64,000 nt of DNA from FEN-1191 sp964528845 (lineage in GTDB: Bacteria; Pseudomonadota; Gammaproteobacteria; Steroidobacterales; Steroidobacteraceae), in the NCBI GenBank assembly GCA_964528845.1, contig CAZGVE010000005.1, forward strand, positions 66,433 through 130,432, given 5' to 3'. Positions 25,919-34,698 of this stretch are shown here, piece by piece. The notes beneath the pieces were generated by a model, which was not told where the DNA came from, did no database searches, and saw nothing but the letters and a program-made list of their open reading frames with translations. The translations under genes were made by a program, and so were the position numbers. How positions within the stretch are numbered: the stretch's first letter is position 1; each line of letters opens with the position of its first letter.

Positions 25919-26806
25919 TCACGCCGCCGCATGGCTCGGCTGCTGGGTGGTCCGGTGCTGCACCATGCGCGCCACATCGGGCATTCCGAGCAGCATGATT
26001 TCGGACACCTCGGCGGCCCGGAAAGGCGCTGTCTCGCCCGTGTCGAGGTACACCGCGGTATAGGTCCGAAAAGTCTGTCCCTCGAGCGTTCCCCGCCCGG
26101 ACAGCACCAGGAATATGCCGCGGCCGGCCGCTCTGAAGATCGCGTCGGGGTGCACGCGGTAGCTGGCGCAGCGGATGCTGCAGTCGCTGAACGTCCCGAG
26201 CGTCTTCTCTTCCACACCCTCCATCCCTTCGACCGGCATCCAGCGGTAGCCGGCAGGATGCATCAGGACCGGCCGGCTGTACTGTGGGGCCGCGTATTCG
26301 AGCTTACGGCCCGCCGCCTGTTCCCAGACCGCCTCGAAACCGTCCATGTTCTTCTTCCCGGGCAAGCCGGGATTGCGGCGGAATACGCCCTGCTCGAACA
26401 CGCCGATCTTGCACAGCTCCCGCTTGGCCTCGACGATCTGCTGCGGGGTCAGAAGTCCGGAGCCGCTCGGTCCGCCGAACTGCAGCGTAGCGACGTACGA
26501 GGGGTCGACATCCGGCCCCTGCGGACCATAGTGGGTGCCCTCCGGAAAATAGCCCACCACACCCGGGGTCATCCTGCCGTCGTGGTCGAAGTCGCACTCG
26601 CCCTCGATCTGTACCCGGAACTGGCAGAAATTGTGCCGGTGCCGCGGCGACTCGAAGTCCCCATACTGGCGAAACAGCCCGAACTTGAAGTTCCCCGGCG
26701 AGGCGGGATCGCCGACCAGCATCAGTTGCTTGCCGACCTTGCCCGATCGCACGCCTTCCGCGACGTTGACGGCGACCGGCACTTCATCGCCATGGACTAT
26801 CTGCAT
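25919..26806 (-). CDS. Bicupin protein (copy 1)
   Basis: 295 residues, no signal peptide. Two cupin domains: the first holds PRHRHNFCQFR and GYFPEGTHYGPQ, which provide His and Glu ligands for a metal; the second (residues about 190-285) is less conserved. It shares PRHRHNF, YFPEG, FEAVWEQ and GYRW with the protein at 32443-33390, so both are one family. AGGAG lies 6 bases before the ATG. It lies between the MFS transporter and the PQQ dehydrogenase in a long run. It could be a cytoplasmic dioxygenase or isomerase, but the reaction is not known. Confidence 0.8.
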   Translation of the reverse strand: MQIVHGDEVPVAVNVAEGVRSGKVGKQLMLVGDPASPGNFKFGLFRQYGDFESPRHRHNFCQFRVQIEGECDFDHDGRMTPGVVGYFPEGTHYGPQGPDVDPSYVATLQFGGPSGSGLLTPQQIVEAKRELCKIGVFEQGVFRRNPGLPGKKNMDGFEAVWEQAAGRKLEYAAPQYSRPVLMHPAGYRWMPVEGMEGVEEKTLGTFSDCSIRCASYRVHPDAIFRAAGRGIFLVLSGRGTLEGQTFRTYTAVYLDTGETAPFRAAEVSEIMLLGMPDVARMVQHRTTQQPSHAAA

Positions 26807-26901
26807 TTCCGGCTCCTAGGGATCCCGCGGTACCAGTTTGTTTGCCTTTGGACAGTAGGGAATCATACTGGATTGTCCGATGCTGCGGCGCGCAATGGCC
26901 C

Positions 26902-28344
26902 TCAGGGGGAGAGCACCTCGAGCGAGCGGTTCTTCGACGGCGGTCCCATGACGCCGATGAACAACGCCACCAGCGCCATGCTGCCGGCGATCAGCAGGAA
27001 TACCCAGGACACCCCGTAGTGTCCGAGGATGAACGCGATCAGGAAGCCGCTGAAGGTGGCACTGATGCGCGCCCACGAATAGACGAATCCCACCGCCTGC
27101 ACCCGGATGCGCGTCGGGAACAGTTCCGCCTGATAGGCGTGGAAGTTGTAACTGAGAATTGCCGCGCTCAGCAGTTCGAAGCCGCCGATCGGAACGATCA
27201 CGTAGGGGCTGCGGAAGTACGAGAACGCGAGCCCGGCGGCCGCCACCGCCAGCGCCGCGCCGACGATCTGCCACTTGCGCTCCACGCGGTCCGCGAACGA
27301 CAGGCACAGCAGCGGGCCCAGCGGGGCCACCAGCGCCATGCCGAAGGTGTATCCGAGGCTATGGCTGATGCTGACTCCGCGGTGCACGAGGAAGGTGGGC
27401 ATCCAGTTGATGAAGCCGTACAAGCCGATGCCCTGCAGCACGTGGAACACGCTCAGCATCACGGTGCGGCCCAGGTACTCGCGGCCGAAGATCTGCGCGT
27501 AGCGGCCGACGACATGCGGCGGTCGGTGGGTGACCGGCAGCGGCGGCGGCAATGGCCGCCCGATCTCGCGCTCGACGCGCTGCTCGAGGTTGCTGACGAT
27601 GCGGTCCGCCGCCGCGAGCCGGCCATGGGCCGCGAGCCAGCGCGGACTCTCCGGTATGAACAGCCGCAGCGGCCACACCACGATGGCCCCGAGCGCGCCG
27701 ACCAGCACGACCCAGCGCCACCCCTCCAGTCCCAGGAACATCTGTGGCACCAGCAGGAACGCCATCAGCGCGGCCATCGGCTGGCCGGTGGAGTGGATTG
27801 AATTGTTGACGACGAAGGCGCGGCCGCGCGCCATCTTCGGAATCAGTTCGCTCAAGTAGGAATCGATCGTGATGACCTCGAGGCCCATTCCGATGGCCAT
27901 CATGAACCGCCAGAAGATCAGTGCACCGGAGGTGTTCTGAAACGCCATGACCGCGCCGCACAGGCTGAACCAGACCAACCCGAACGTGAACACGGTGCGG
28001 CGACCGAACTTGTCGGCGAGCACGCTGATGAAGGCATTGGCGAGCAACATGCCCATGAAGGTCGCCCCGGTGAAGCCCGCGTAGCCTTTCAGGCTGAAGA
28101 ATCCTTCCGTCGTCGCCTTCAGGATGCCATTGTGGACCAGGCTGGGCGCGATATTGCTGCCGGAGCTCAGCATGTAGGCATCGAAGAAACCGCCGGCGCA
28201 CAGCAGCACGATGAGCGTCCACATCGTCCTGCTGGAGCCCAGTCGGTCCAGACGCGCTCCGATCTCGGGCAGCCCGCTCTCGGGCAGCTCCGCGGCGCGA
28301 TTGTCCTGCACGATATCCCCCGCTACCCCGCCAACCTGGCTCAT
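26902..28344 (-). CDS. MFS transporter (sugar/aromatic acid porter type)
   Basis: 480 residues with about 12 membrane segments. Signature motifs of the sugar porter/aromatic acid:H+ symporter group are visible: ADKFGRRTVF between TM2 and TM3, and PESPRWL after TM6. Likely an inner-membrane importer for a small organic acid or sugar. GGGGAG lies 9 bases before the ATG. It follows the ThDP enzyme by 72 bases and precedes the bicupin, which fits a role in bringing in the compound the pathway uses. Confidence 0.88.
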   Translation of the reverse strand: MSQVGGVAGDIVQDNRAAELPESGLPEIGARLDRLGSSRTMWTLIVLLCAGGFFDAYMLSSGSNIAPSLVHNGILKATTEGFFSLKGYAGFTGATFMGMLLANAFISVLADKFGRRTVFTFGLVWFSLCGAVMAFQNTSGALIFWRFMMAIGMGLEVITIDSYLSELIPKMARGRAFVVNNSIHSTGQPMAALMAFLLVPQMFLGLEGWRWVVLVGALGAIVVWPLRLFIPESPRWLAAHGRLAAADRIVSNLEQRVEREIGRPLPPPLPVTHRPPHVVGRYAQIFGREYLGRTVMLSVFHVLQGIGLYGFINWMPTFLVHRGVSISHSLGYTFGMALVAPLGPLLCLSFADRVERKWQIVGAALAVAAAGLAFSYFRSPYVIVPIGGFELLSAAILSYNFHAYQAELFPTRIRVQAVGFVYSWARISATFSGFLIAFILGHYGVSWVFLLIAGSMALVALFIGVMGPPSKNRSLEVLSP

Positions 28345-28416
28345 GGAGATGTACTCCCCTTCTATTGATTCTGATCCGGCCCGCCGATCTGCTGAGTCAA
28401 GGTCCCGTATGGCTCC

Positions 28417-30204
28417 TCACAGACGCGCCAGCGTGACATCCAGCACGGCACAGCGCCCCTCCGACTGTACCGCGGCCAGGCAGCTGTCCAGCGCGTCATC
28501 GAGCTCATCGACACGAGCCACGACTCTGCCGTACGCACCACCGGCGGCGGCTGCGATCCCGGCATAGTCGGGCTGCGGGTCGAAGCCCAGATCCAGGTCC
28601 GCGCTCCTGCTGGCGTAGCCGTCCTTATGGACCGCCAGCGTCGAGAGCTTCGGGGACTTCCACCCGCCGTTGTTGTAGATCACGGTCAGGAACGGCGTGC
28701 CATATCGCCGCGCCATCCAGTGTACGGTCGATGGCATCGAGAACATATAGGACCCGTCGCCCGTAAGCGCGATCACGGTCTTTCCTGGATGGGCGAGCTT
28801 GGCGCCGATCGCGGCACCGCCGTTCCATCCCAGCGAGCCGCCCCCGCTGCTGAACATGGATCCGGGCCGGGACATCGCCAGATGATCGTAAATCGTCTGG
28901 TAGTTCGAAACGCCTTCATTGACGACGAGCGTACTCGCGGTGACGCGGCGGCGGATCGCGGCAGTCAGGTATTCCGGTGTCAGGCTGCTGCCCGCCAGTT
29001 CCTTCTTGGCGAGATCGGACCGGCGGCGCTGGTGCAGCTCTTCCCACCGCCGGCGGCGCGATTCCACCAGCGCCGGATCCGGTGCGAGGCGCGCGAATTC
29101 GCCATTGAGCTGCCCGAGTGCGGTCGCGGCGTCCGCCGCGAAGCACTCGATCGCAGGTATGTGCCACAGCGGCATCTGCTGCTTGAGCGGGTCGACATCG
29201 ATGTGGAAGATTCGCGCGCTGGGCGTCGGCGCACTGACAGTTGGAATCCACGGCACGTCGCTATCGATCACCACCACCAGGTCGGCCTCCGCGAGCGCCG
29301 CGTTCTGGCGGGGCTCGTTCCACTGATTCCCGAGGTAGAGCCGGTGGTCATGCGGAAAATTGACGTGGTTGGGTACCGACTCGAGCAGTCCGGCACCGGT
29401 GCGCTCGCACAGCGTGACCAGCGCGGTGACCGCTGCCGGATTGCGTCCGAGGTAGGATGTCACGACCAGGGGCGCGCGGGCCGATGCCAGCGCCGCCGCG
29501 AGCCGGACGGCCGCGTCCGGGGCCAGGGCCGCGGGAGACGTGGGCTTCCAGTGCCCGGGCTCGAGCTTCACGACCGGCACCGAGGCTTCCATGACCTCGC
29601 GTGCGCCGCTCAGGTAGACCGGCCCCGCAGGTTCGCTGCGCGCGATCTGAAACGCGCGGGCCACGAGCTGCTTGATGTTGACGGCCGCGCGCACTTCGTT
29701 GTCATAGCGCATGTAGCCGCGAACGATTCCGCGCTGGTCGTGCACGTCCTGGATCCAGTGGATGAACTCGTTGCGGCTGCCCGCCAGCTCGCCCTGCTGC
29801 GTGACCGGCGAGGCGCCCGCAAAGATGAATACCGGAATCCTGCCCTTGGCAGCGTTGTGGACCGCTCCGGCGAGCGACTGGGTGCCGCACTCCACGTGCA
29901 CCAGTACCGCCTGTGGCCGGCCGGTCGAGGCGGCATAGCCGTGGGCGGCGCTCATTCCGACCATTTCATTGGGGCACGTGATTACACGCGGCACCGCCCG
30001 ACCGGTGGCGCGAGCCGCGGCCAACCCTTCGATGATGGCCGGATGATCGCTGCCGAAATTCGCGAAGATGAATTCGACCCCGAGTTCCTGCAGGGCATCC
30101 AGGAGGGCCGCGCTGGCAGTATGCGTCGCCGTCTGTGATGATTCCCGTGTGGCAGCGTCGGCCATCTCGGCCTTGTTTTCATTTTTCGTCGGCGAGAATA
30201 ACAT
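28417..30204 (-). CDS. ThDP-dependent enzyme, acetolactate synthase-like
   Basis: 595 residues. The PYR domain has the catalytic Glu in CPNEMVGMSAAHGYA (E80). The central domain shows a DHR-like fold. The PP domain has the ThDP motif GDGSYMF (482-488) and YNN (510-512). This is a full-length member of the acetolactate synthase/pyruvate oxidase family; it could decarboxylate a 2-keto acid or condense two. No FAD-binding signature was recognised. An ATG at 30165 (MADAATRESS) is an alternative start. First gene of the run facing the MarR gene. Confidence 0.88.
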   Translation of the reverse strand: MLFSPTKNENKAEMADAATRESSQTATHTASAALLDALQELGVEFIFANFGSDHPAIIEGLAAARATGRAVPRVITCPNEMVGMSAAHGYAASTGRPQAVLVHVECGTQSLAGAVHNAAKGRIPVFIFAGASPVTQQGELAGSRNEFIHWIQDVHDQRGIVRGYMRYDNEVRAAVNIKQLVARAFQIARSEPAGPVYLSGAREVMEASVPVVKLEPGHWKPTSPAALAPDAAVRLAAALASARAPLVVTSYLGRNPAAVTALVTLCERTGAGLLESVPNHVNFPHDHRLYLGNQWNEPRQNAALAEADLVVVIDSDVPWIPTVSAPTPSARIFHIDVDPLKQQMPLWHIPAIECFAADAATALGQLNGEFARLAPDPALVESRRRRWEELHQRRRSDLAKKELAGSSLTPEYLTAAIRRRVTASTLVVNEGVSNYQTIYDHLAMSRPGSMFSSGGGSLGWNGGAAIGAKLAHPGKTVIALTGDGSYMFSMPSTVHWMARRYGTPFLTVIYNNGGWKSPKLSTLAVHKDGYASRSADLDLGFDPQPDYAGIAAAAGGAYGRVVARVDELDDALDSCLAAVQSEGRCAVLDVTLARL

Positions 30205-30365
30205 CGTCGCGGGATGCTCCGGGCAGGGTCGTGCGGGTCGCCGTCAGTGCGGATTGTATCGTATCCAACTGTTTGATTTGTGTCAATTAATCTCTGTTCA
30301 TGCGGGCGGCAGCTGACGCGTATGCGTCGGCCTGGCCACCGCACCGGACAGCAACGGAAACAGCA
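30205..30365. promoter_or_regulatory. Divergent promoter region between MarR gene and ThDP operon
   Basis: 161 bases that must hold both promoters. An AT-richer centre (30246-30297) contains GTATCGTATCC and TTGATTTGTGTCAA, the latter a 4-bp inverted repeat with a 6-bp spacer. On the minus strand ATCAAAC is followed by GATACGATAC; ATCAAAC also occurs in the 17062-17087 palindrome. Likely binding site of the MarR protein, by position only. Confidence 0.45.
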
Positions 30366-30875
30366 ATGAAATCCAACACCCCTGCCGCTCCTGCCGCACC
30401 GGCCGATGCAGACGCCCCGGTCGATTCCACGATCGCGCTGGGCGAGCTGAGCACTTACATCGGGTTCTACTTGCGGATCACGCAGGCGCTTTCCTTCCAG
30501 GCCTTCGTGAAGCAGGCCGGCGATACGGATCTGCGTGCCGGCCACTTCGCGGTGCTGACGCTGATCGGCGAGAACCCGGGTATCACCCAGACCGCGCTCA
30601 GTCGCGCCAACGGGCGCGACAAGTCATCACTGACCCCGGTACTGGACGAGCTGGTACGTCGCGGTCTGGTGAGCCGGGAACGGATCGAGAGCAATCGGCG
30701 CGCCTACGCGCTCAAGCTCACGCCGCTCGGCAGGACCGCGCGTCGCAAGCTCCTCAAGAGCGCCGACCAGCATGAACGCAACCTGCGTCAGGCGCTAGGC
30801 AAGGAAGACAGCGCCGAACTGTTCCGCATGCTGAAGGTGCTGGCGGCCGCGCTGACCAAGAGGCTCGCGAGCTAG
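30366..30875 (+). CDS. MarR family transcriptional regulator
   Basis: 169 residues from the ATG at 30366, preceded by GGAAACAGC. A Pro/Ala-rich tail of about 25 residues comes first. The winged helix is clear: ENPGITQTALSRANGRDKSSLTPVLDELVRRGLVSRERIESNRRAYALKLTPLG. It is divergent from the ThDP-MFS-bicupin-PQQ run, so it probably represses that run and itself until a pathway ligand binds. Its stop abuts, without overlap, the stop of the convergent Gfo/Idh/MocA gene. Confidence 0.9.
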   Translation: MKSNTPAAPAAPADADAPVDSTIALGELSTYIGFYLRITQALSFQAFVKQAGDTDLRAGHFAVLTLIGENPGITQTALSRANGRDKSSLTPVLDELVRRGLVSRERIESNRRAYALKLTPLGRTARRKLLKSADQHERNLRQALGKEDSAELFRMLKVLAAALTKRLAS

Positions 30876-32003
30876 TCACTGCACGCGAATCGCGCGCCCG
30901 GCCTGCGAGGACAGTTCGAGCGCGCAGATCAGGCGGTGCGCCTGCACGGCCTGGCTGAAACCGGGCTCGAATGGTTTGCCATGTTGGATCGCGTCGGCGA
31001 GCCTGGCATATGCCCGGGCAATGTTCCGGGGCGGACCTTCGGGCACGCCATCGGGCACCAGACGCAGCCCGGCCGGTATCTCGACCGGTGCGAATGCGGC
31101 CTTGCCGCGCGCCGCATACAGCTCGTTGGGGCCGTGGTACACGCTCGGGTTGTGCTCTTGGGCGCCAGCCGCGGCTCTGATCGCCAGGGTGCCTTCGCGG
31201 CCGTAGATCTCGAATTGGCGCTGGCCTTCGGGCTGCGCCGGTACCGCGGCGACCAGAAACGACACCTCGGCGCTGCTGTCCAGACGGCCGGAAACGCTGA
31301 CCCAGTCAGGAGAGTCGACCGGCACGTCCGCACCGGTGTCGGTGTTGTGCCATTGCGTGACCGTGGTGGCCAGCCGCGCCGACACTTCAGCGAACCCACC
31401 GAGCACGAAACTCAGCGCATCCAGCGAGTGGCCCGCGCCGATCGTCAGGATGTTGGCGCCGTTCTTCCGCTCGCTCTGCCAGATGCGCCCGTTGCCGCGC
31501 CGCGTGGTGGCGCGGCTCAGGTACGTGAAATGCACCGCCAGGACCTCGCCGATGAATCCCTGCCGGATCAGCTCGCGCGCATGCATCAGTACCGGATCGC
31601 TGCGCGCCTGCAACCCGACGGCCGTATACAGCGAGCGCTCGGCCGCCAGCGTGGCCATCTGCTCCGCCTGTGCGAGCGTCGCCCCGAGCGGCCACTCGCA
31701 ATACACGGCCTTGCCGGCCCGCAATGCCCGCATGACCAGCTCGTAGTGCGTCGGCACCCGCGTCACGACGCTCACCAGATCGATATCCGGGCACGCCAGC
31801 ATCGCGTCGTAGTCGTGAAAGGCCAGTTCGGTACCGAAGGCCTCCCTGGAGGCCAGTGCCGTTTCGGGATGGGCTGTGCAGACGGCCTTGAGCTCGTATT
31901 GCGGCAGCGCGCGCAGCGCCGGCACGTGCGCGCGGGCACCCCAGCCGCTGCCGCCGACGGTCACCGTGGCGCCGACGATTCCGACGCGGATCCTGCTGGA
32001 CAT
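30876..32003 (-). CDS. Gfo/Idh/MocA family oxidoreductase
   Basis: 375 residues. A Rossmann NAD(P)-binding domain (IVGATVTVGGSGWGARAHVPALRALP) is followed by YCEWPLGATLAQAE, where the usual family EKP is replaced by EWP. The C-terminal alpha/beta domain ends ICALELSSQAGRAIRV, typical of family members that act on sugars or cyclitols. The EKP Lys is thought to be catalytic in many members, so its absence may change the reaction. Third gene of the bicupin-cupin-oxidoreductase run, 6 bases after the cupin gene. Confidence 0.85.
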   Translation of the reverse strand: MSSRIRVGIVGATVTVGGSGWGARAHVPALRALPQYELKAVCTAHPETALASREAFGTELAFHDYDAMLACPDIDLVSVVTRVPTHYELVMRALRAGKAVYCEWPLGATLAQAEQMATLAAERSLYTAVGLQARSDPVLMHARELIRQGFIGEVLAVHFTYLSRATTRRGNGRIWQSERKNGANILTIGAGHSLDALSFVLGGFAEVSARLATTVTQWHNTDTGADVPVDSPDWVSVSGRLDSSAEVSFLVAAVPAQPEGQRQFEIYGREGTLAIRAAAGAQEHNPSVYHGPNELYAARGKAAFAPVEIPAGLRLVPDGVPEGPPRNIARAYARLADAIQHGKPFEPGFSQAVQAHRLICALELSSQAGRAIRVQ

Positions 32004-32009
32004 GCCGGA

Positions 32010-32417
32010 CTACGAACCGACCTGTCGGGCGCGCGGCTTGTCCGGATCCGGTGCGGGCGCCATGATGGTCAGGTGGATGGTTTCCTCGTCCAGGTTCCAG
32101 AAGTGATGTGGGACCTGCGCGGGAAAGATCATCAGCGTACCTGGCGCTACGGCGTGCGTTTCGCCCGCAATTTTGACCATCATCCGGCCGCTGATCAGGA
32201 ACATGAACTGATCATAGTCGTGTACGTGCTCGCCACCCGGAGTTCCGCCATGCGGCGGAGTACGGACATAGTTGACGCAGCAGCTCGTGATCTCGGAATT
32301 GCTGCGGTCCACCAGGCGCTGCAGGAAGCGCGCCCGGTCGGCATTGAAGGTCGCGAAGTCGATCGGCCGGATGTATTGCGACGTGCCGGTGGAGTGCGAC
32401 GTACCCGATGCGGTCAT
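32010..32417 (-). CDS. Small cytoplasmic cupin
   Basis: 135 residues, no signal peptide. The cupin motifs are well kept: GEHVHDYDQFMFLISG (motif 1, with two His and a Tyr/Asp position) and PGTLMIFPAQVPHHFWN (motif 2). The His ligands suggest metal binding. It lies 25 bases after the bicupin gene and 6 before the Gfo/Idh/MocA gene on the same transcript. Confidence 0.82.
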   Translation of the reverse strand: MTASGTSHSTGTSQYIRPIDFATFNADRARFLQRLVDRSNSEITSCCVNYVRTPPHGGTPGGEHVHDYDQFMFLISGRMMVKIAGETHAVAPGTLMIFPAQVPHHFWNLDEETIHLTIMAPAPDPDKPRARQVGS

Positions 32418-32442
32418 GGGAGACGGTACCTTCGGCCCCCGC

Positions 32443-33390
32443 TCAGGCCGCGACCGTCGTGTGCTCCCGCTCGCGCTGCTGCTCGTGCGCCTGCTGCTCC
32501 CAGGTGGCCCGTGCGTACATCGGCAGCGTGAATACCAGCAATTCTGCCCCATCGGGGCTGTGGATTGCCTGGGTCCTCTGACCCTCCGGGATGTAGTAGC
32601 AGCCGAGCGTGTCGAGCACCTTGCCGTCGTAGGTGGTGCTGCCACGCAGCACGCTACGCACTTCCGGCGCCCCCAGCACCTCAGCCGGTATGGTGGTGCC
32701 CGGCGCAAGACGCCATAGCGACACGCTGGTCTGGAACTCGGTGAAGCTGCCCAGGTGCTTCACCTCGACACCGCGCCGATTCGGATCCGCCCGCCAGCGG
32801 AATCCCTGCGGCCGCATGATGACCGGGGACTGGTAGCGGGGCGAGGCATAGCTGATCGGCCGCCCCATGTGCTGCTCCCAGACCGCTTCGTAGCTGTCCT
32901 GGTTGATGGTGCCGCCTTCCGGCTTCTTGATCTTGTAGACGCCGTCCTCGAAGTAGCCGCCCGCCTGCTTGAGTGCGTCGATCGCTACGCGCTTCTCCGA
33001 ATCCCGGATGCGGTAAGCACCGTTGGGGCCCGGAAACTGCATCACCATCAGCGTCACGGGGCCCTTCTGCGTCAGCGGTCCGTAGTAGCAGCCTTCGGGG
33101 AAGTACGCGCACTCGCCCTCTTCGAGTTCAACGCCCTTCGCGATGTTCATTGCGCCGGATACGACATACCGGAACTGGTCGAAGTTATGGCGATGGCGCG
33201 GCGTGTAGAAGCCGTCGACGACCTGGTCGCGGCCATAACGCAGGTTGATGTCGCGGATGCCGGTATCGATCGGGTACAGCGCCACGGTCACGTCGGGGCT
33301 GTTAGGGCCCTGCAGTCCGCGTCCGCGCGTGGTGCCGACTTCACGGCCCTTCGTCTCCTCGAAGCGAAAAGTCTGTATACCGGCTGTCAT
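32443..33390 (-). CDS. Bicupin protein (copy 2)
   Basis: 315 residues, no signal peptide. The first cupin holds PRHRHNFDQFRYVVSG and AYFPEGCYYGPL; the second is weaker. It matches the protein at 25919-26806 in the stretches PRHRHNF, YFPEG, YEAVWEQ, YASPRYQSPVIM and GFRW. First gene of its run, with an inverted repeat about 36 bases upstream of the ATG and a TTGACA on the minus strand at 33476-33481. Confidence 0.8.
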   Translation of the reverse strand: MTAGIQTFRFEETKGREVGTTRGRGLQGPNSPDVTVALYPIDTGIRDINLRYGRDQVVDGFYTPRHRHNFDQFRYVVSGAMNIAKGVELEEGECAYFPEGCYYGPLTQKGPVTLMVMQFPGPNGAYRIRDSEKRVAIDALKQAGGYFEDGVYKIKKPEGGTINQDSYEAVWEQHMGRPISYASPRYQSPVIMRPQGFRWRADPNRRGVEVKHLGSFTEFQTSVSLWRLAPGTTIPAEVLGAPEVRSVLRGSTTYDGKVLDTLGCYYIPEGQRTQAIHSPDGAELLVFTLPMYARATWEQQAHEQQREREHTTVAA

Positions 33391-33425
33391 GTGTCTATGC
33401 TCCTTGATGCGCGGTATCTGTCTGT

Positions 33426-33439
33426 CTGTCGACCGACAG
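33426..33439. promoter_or_regulatory. 6-bp inverted repeat upstream of bicupin operon
   Basis: CTGTCG (33426-33431) and CGACAG (33434-33439) are exact reverse complements around AC. They are preceded by extra TCTG repeats. The element lies between a TTGACA-like -35 box on the minus strand and the gene start, so it could be an operator. Confidence 0.4.
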
Positions 33440-33578
33440 TATTGATGCCTACAATGTGATCCGACGTGCCGATGCTGTCAAGCCGCAGGCTGCCCGCGCA
33501 CCGCTACGCCCCCGCCCCGAAACCGTAGCATAATCAATCCGCTTGCGGCCCGCCCATTGCTTAAGGGAGCCATCATTC

Positions 33579-34685
33579 ATGCGCGCTGGGTCCCTATGCG
33601 CCGGGAATCTGCTCACGGCAACGCTGGGCTGCCTGCTGCTCATCGGCACGAGCCACGCCGCCGATGCCGCGCTCACGATGCTCAGTATCGACATGGAGGG
33701 TGGTGGCGGCACGCTGTTCGTGACGCCGGAAGGGCGCTCGCTGCTGATCGATACCGGCTCGCCACCCGGTAGCGGGGTCAGGGACGGGCTGGATGGCGCC
33801 CACAGCGGGGTCGACCGGATCGTGGCCGCGGCGCACTCCCTACACCTGGAGAGCATTGACTACCTGATCATTACGCACTATCACGCCGACCACATCGGCG
33901 GGGTGTTCGAACTGCTCGCACGCATGCCGATCAGCACTTTCATCGACCACGGCCCCAACCGCGACGCCCCGATTCCCGACCAGCCGGCGGACTCGATCGG
34001 CAACCGCATGGTCCGGGACAGCATCCGGAACTACGCCGAGTATCTGCGCGTCATCAGCGGCCATCCGCACGTCGTCGCCCGGCCGGGCGATGTGCTGCGG
34101 TTCGGCAGCCTCACCGACACCATCGTTGCCAGCGATGGCGCTGCGATAGCGAAGCCGCTGCGCGGCGCCGGGGGCCACGGTGCGAAATGCGATACGCCGC
34201 CGATGGCGGACAACGGTGGACTGGAGAACGAGAAATCGGTCGGCTCGATTCTCGGCTTTGGCAAGGTCCGGATCGCCGCGCTCGGTGATCTCACCTGGAA
34301 CCGGGAGCATGACCTGTTCTGTCCGATCGACAAGGTCGGGCACGTCCAGGTGCTCCTGGTCACCAATCACGGCATGGCGCAGAGCAGCAATCCGGCGTCG
34401 ATCGCGGCGCTGCGGCCGGACATCGTCATCATGGGCAACAGTGCGACCAAGGGTGCCATGCCGGCAACCGTCGATACGATCAACGCCGCGCCAGGCCTGC
34501 AGGGATTCTGGAAGCTGCACGCGTCCACGGCCCATCCGGATCTGAATGGCGATCCGGATTACATTGCCAATCCCGATCCGGCGCCGGATCGCGGACAGAG
34601 CATCCGGCTCGAGATCACGCGCGGCGGGCGGATCACCGTGACCAACAGCCGCAACGCCTTCACCAGGACCTACCAGGTCCGCTGA
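33579..34685 (+). CDS. Secreted MBL-fold hydrolase
   Basis: 368 residues from the ATG at 33579, with AAGGGAG 9 bases upstream and a signal peptide ending SHAADA. The fold is of the ComEC/MBL type: MLSIDMEGGGGTLFVTPEGRSLLIDTG, the metal motif ITHYHADHIGG, and later NHG in LLVTNHGMAQ. The motif is intact, unlike the protein at 17663. Its reaction is unknown. It is divergent from the bicupin run. Confidence 0.85.
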   Translation: MRAGSLCAGNLLTATLGCLLLIGTSHAADAALTMLSIDMEGGGGTLFVTPEGRSLLIDTGSPPGSGVRDGLDGAHSGVDRIVAAAHSLHLESIDYLIITHYHADHIGGVFELLARMPISTFIDHGPNRDAPIPDQPADSIGNRMVRDSIRNYAEYLRVISGHPHVVARPGDVLRFGSLTDTIVASDGAAIAKPLRGAGGHGAKCDTPPMADNGGLENEKSVGSILGFGKVRIAALGDLTWNREHDLFCPIDKVGHVQVLLVTNHGMAQSSNPASIAALRPDIVIMGNSATKGAMPATVDTINAAPGLQGFWKLHASTAHPDLNGDPDYIANPDPAPDRGQSIRLEITRGGRITVTNSRNAFTRTYQVR

Positions 34686-34698
34686 AAGCCCCGCCCGA

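Noticed and set aside
23772..26063. Long plus-strand open frame opposite the PQQ dehydrogenase
   Set aside because: No domain is visible, composition is Arg/His/Asp-rich, and the opposite strand has a clear quinoprotein with signal peptide.
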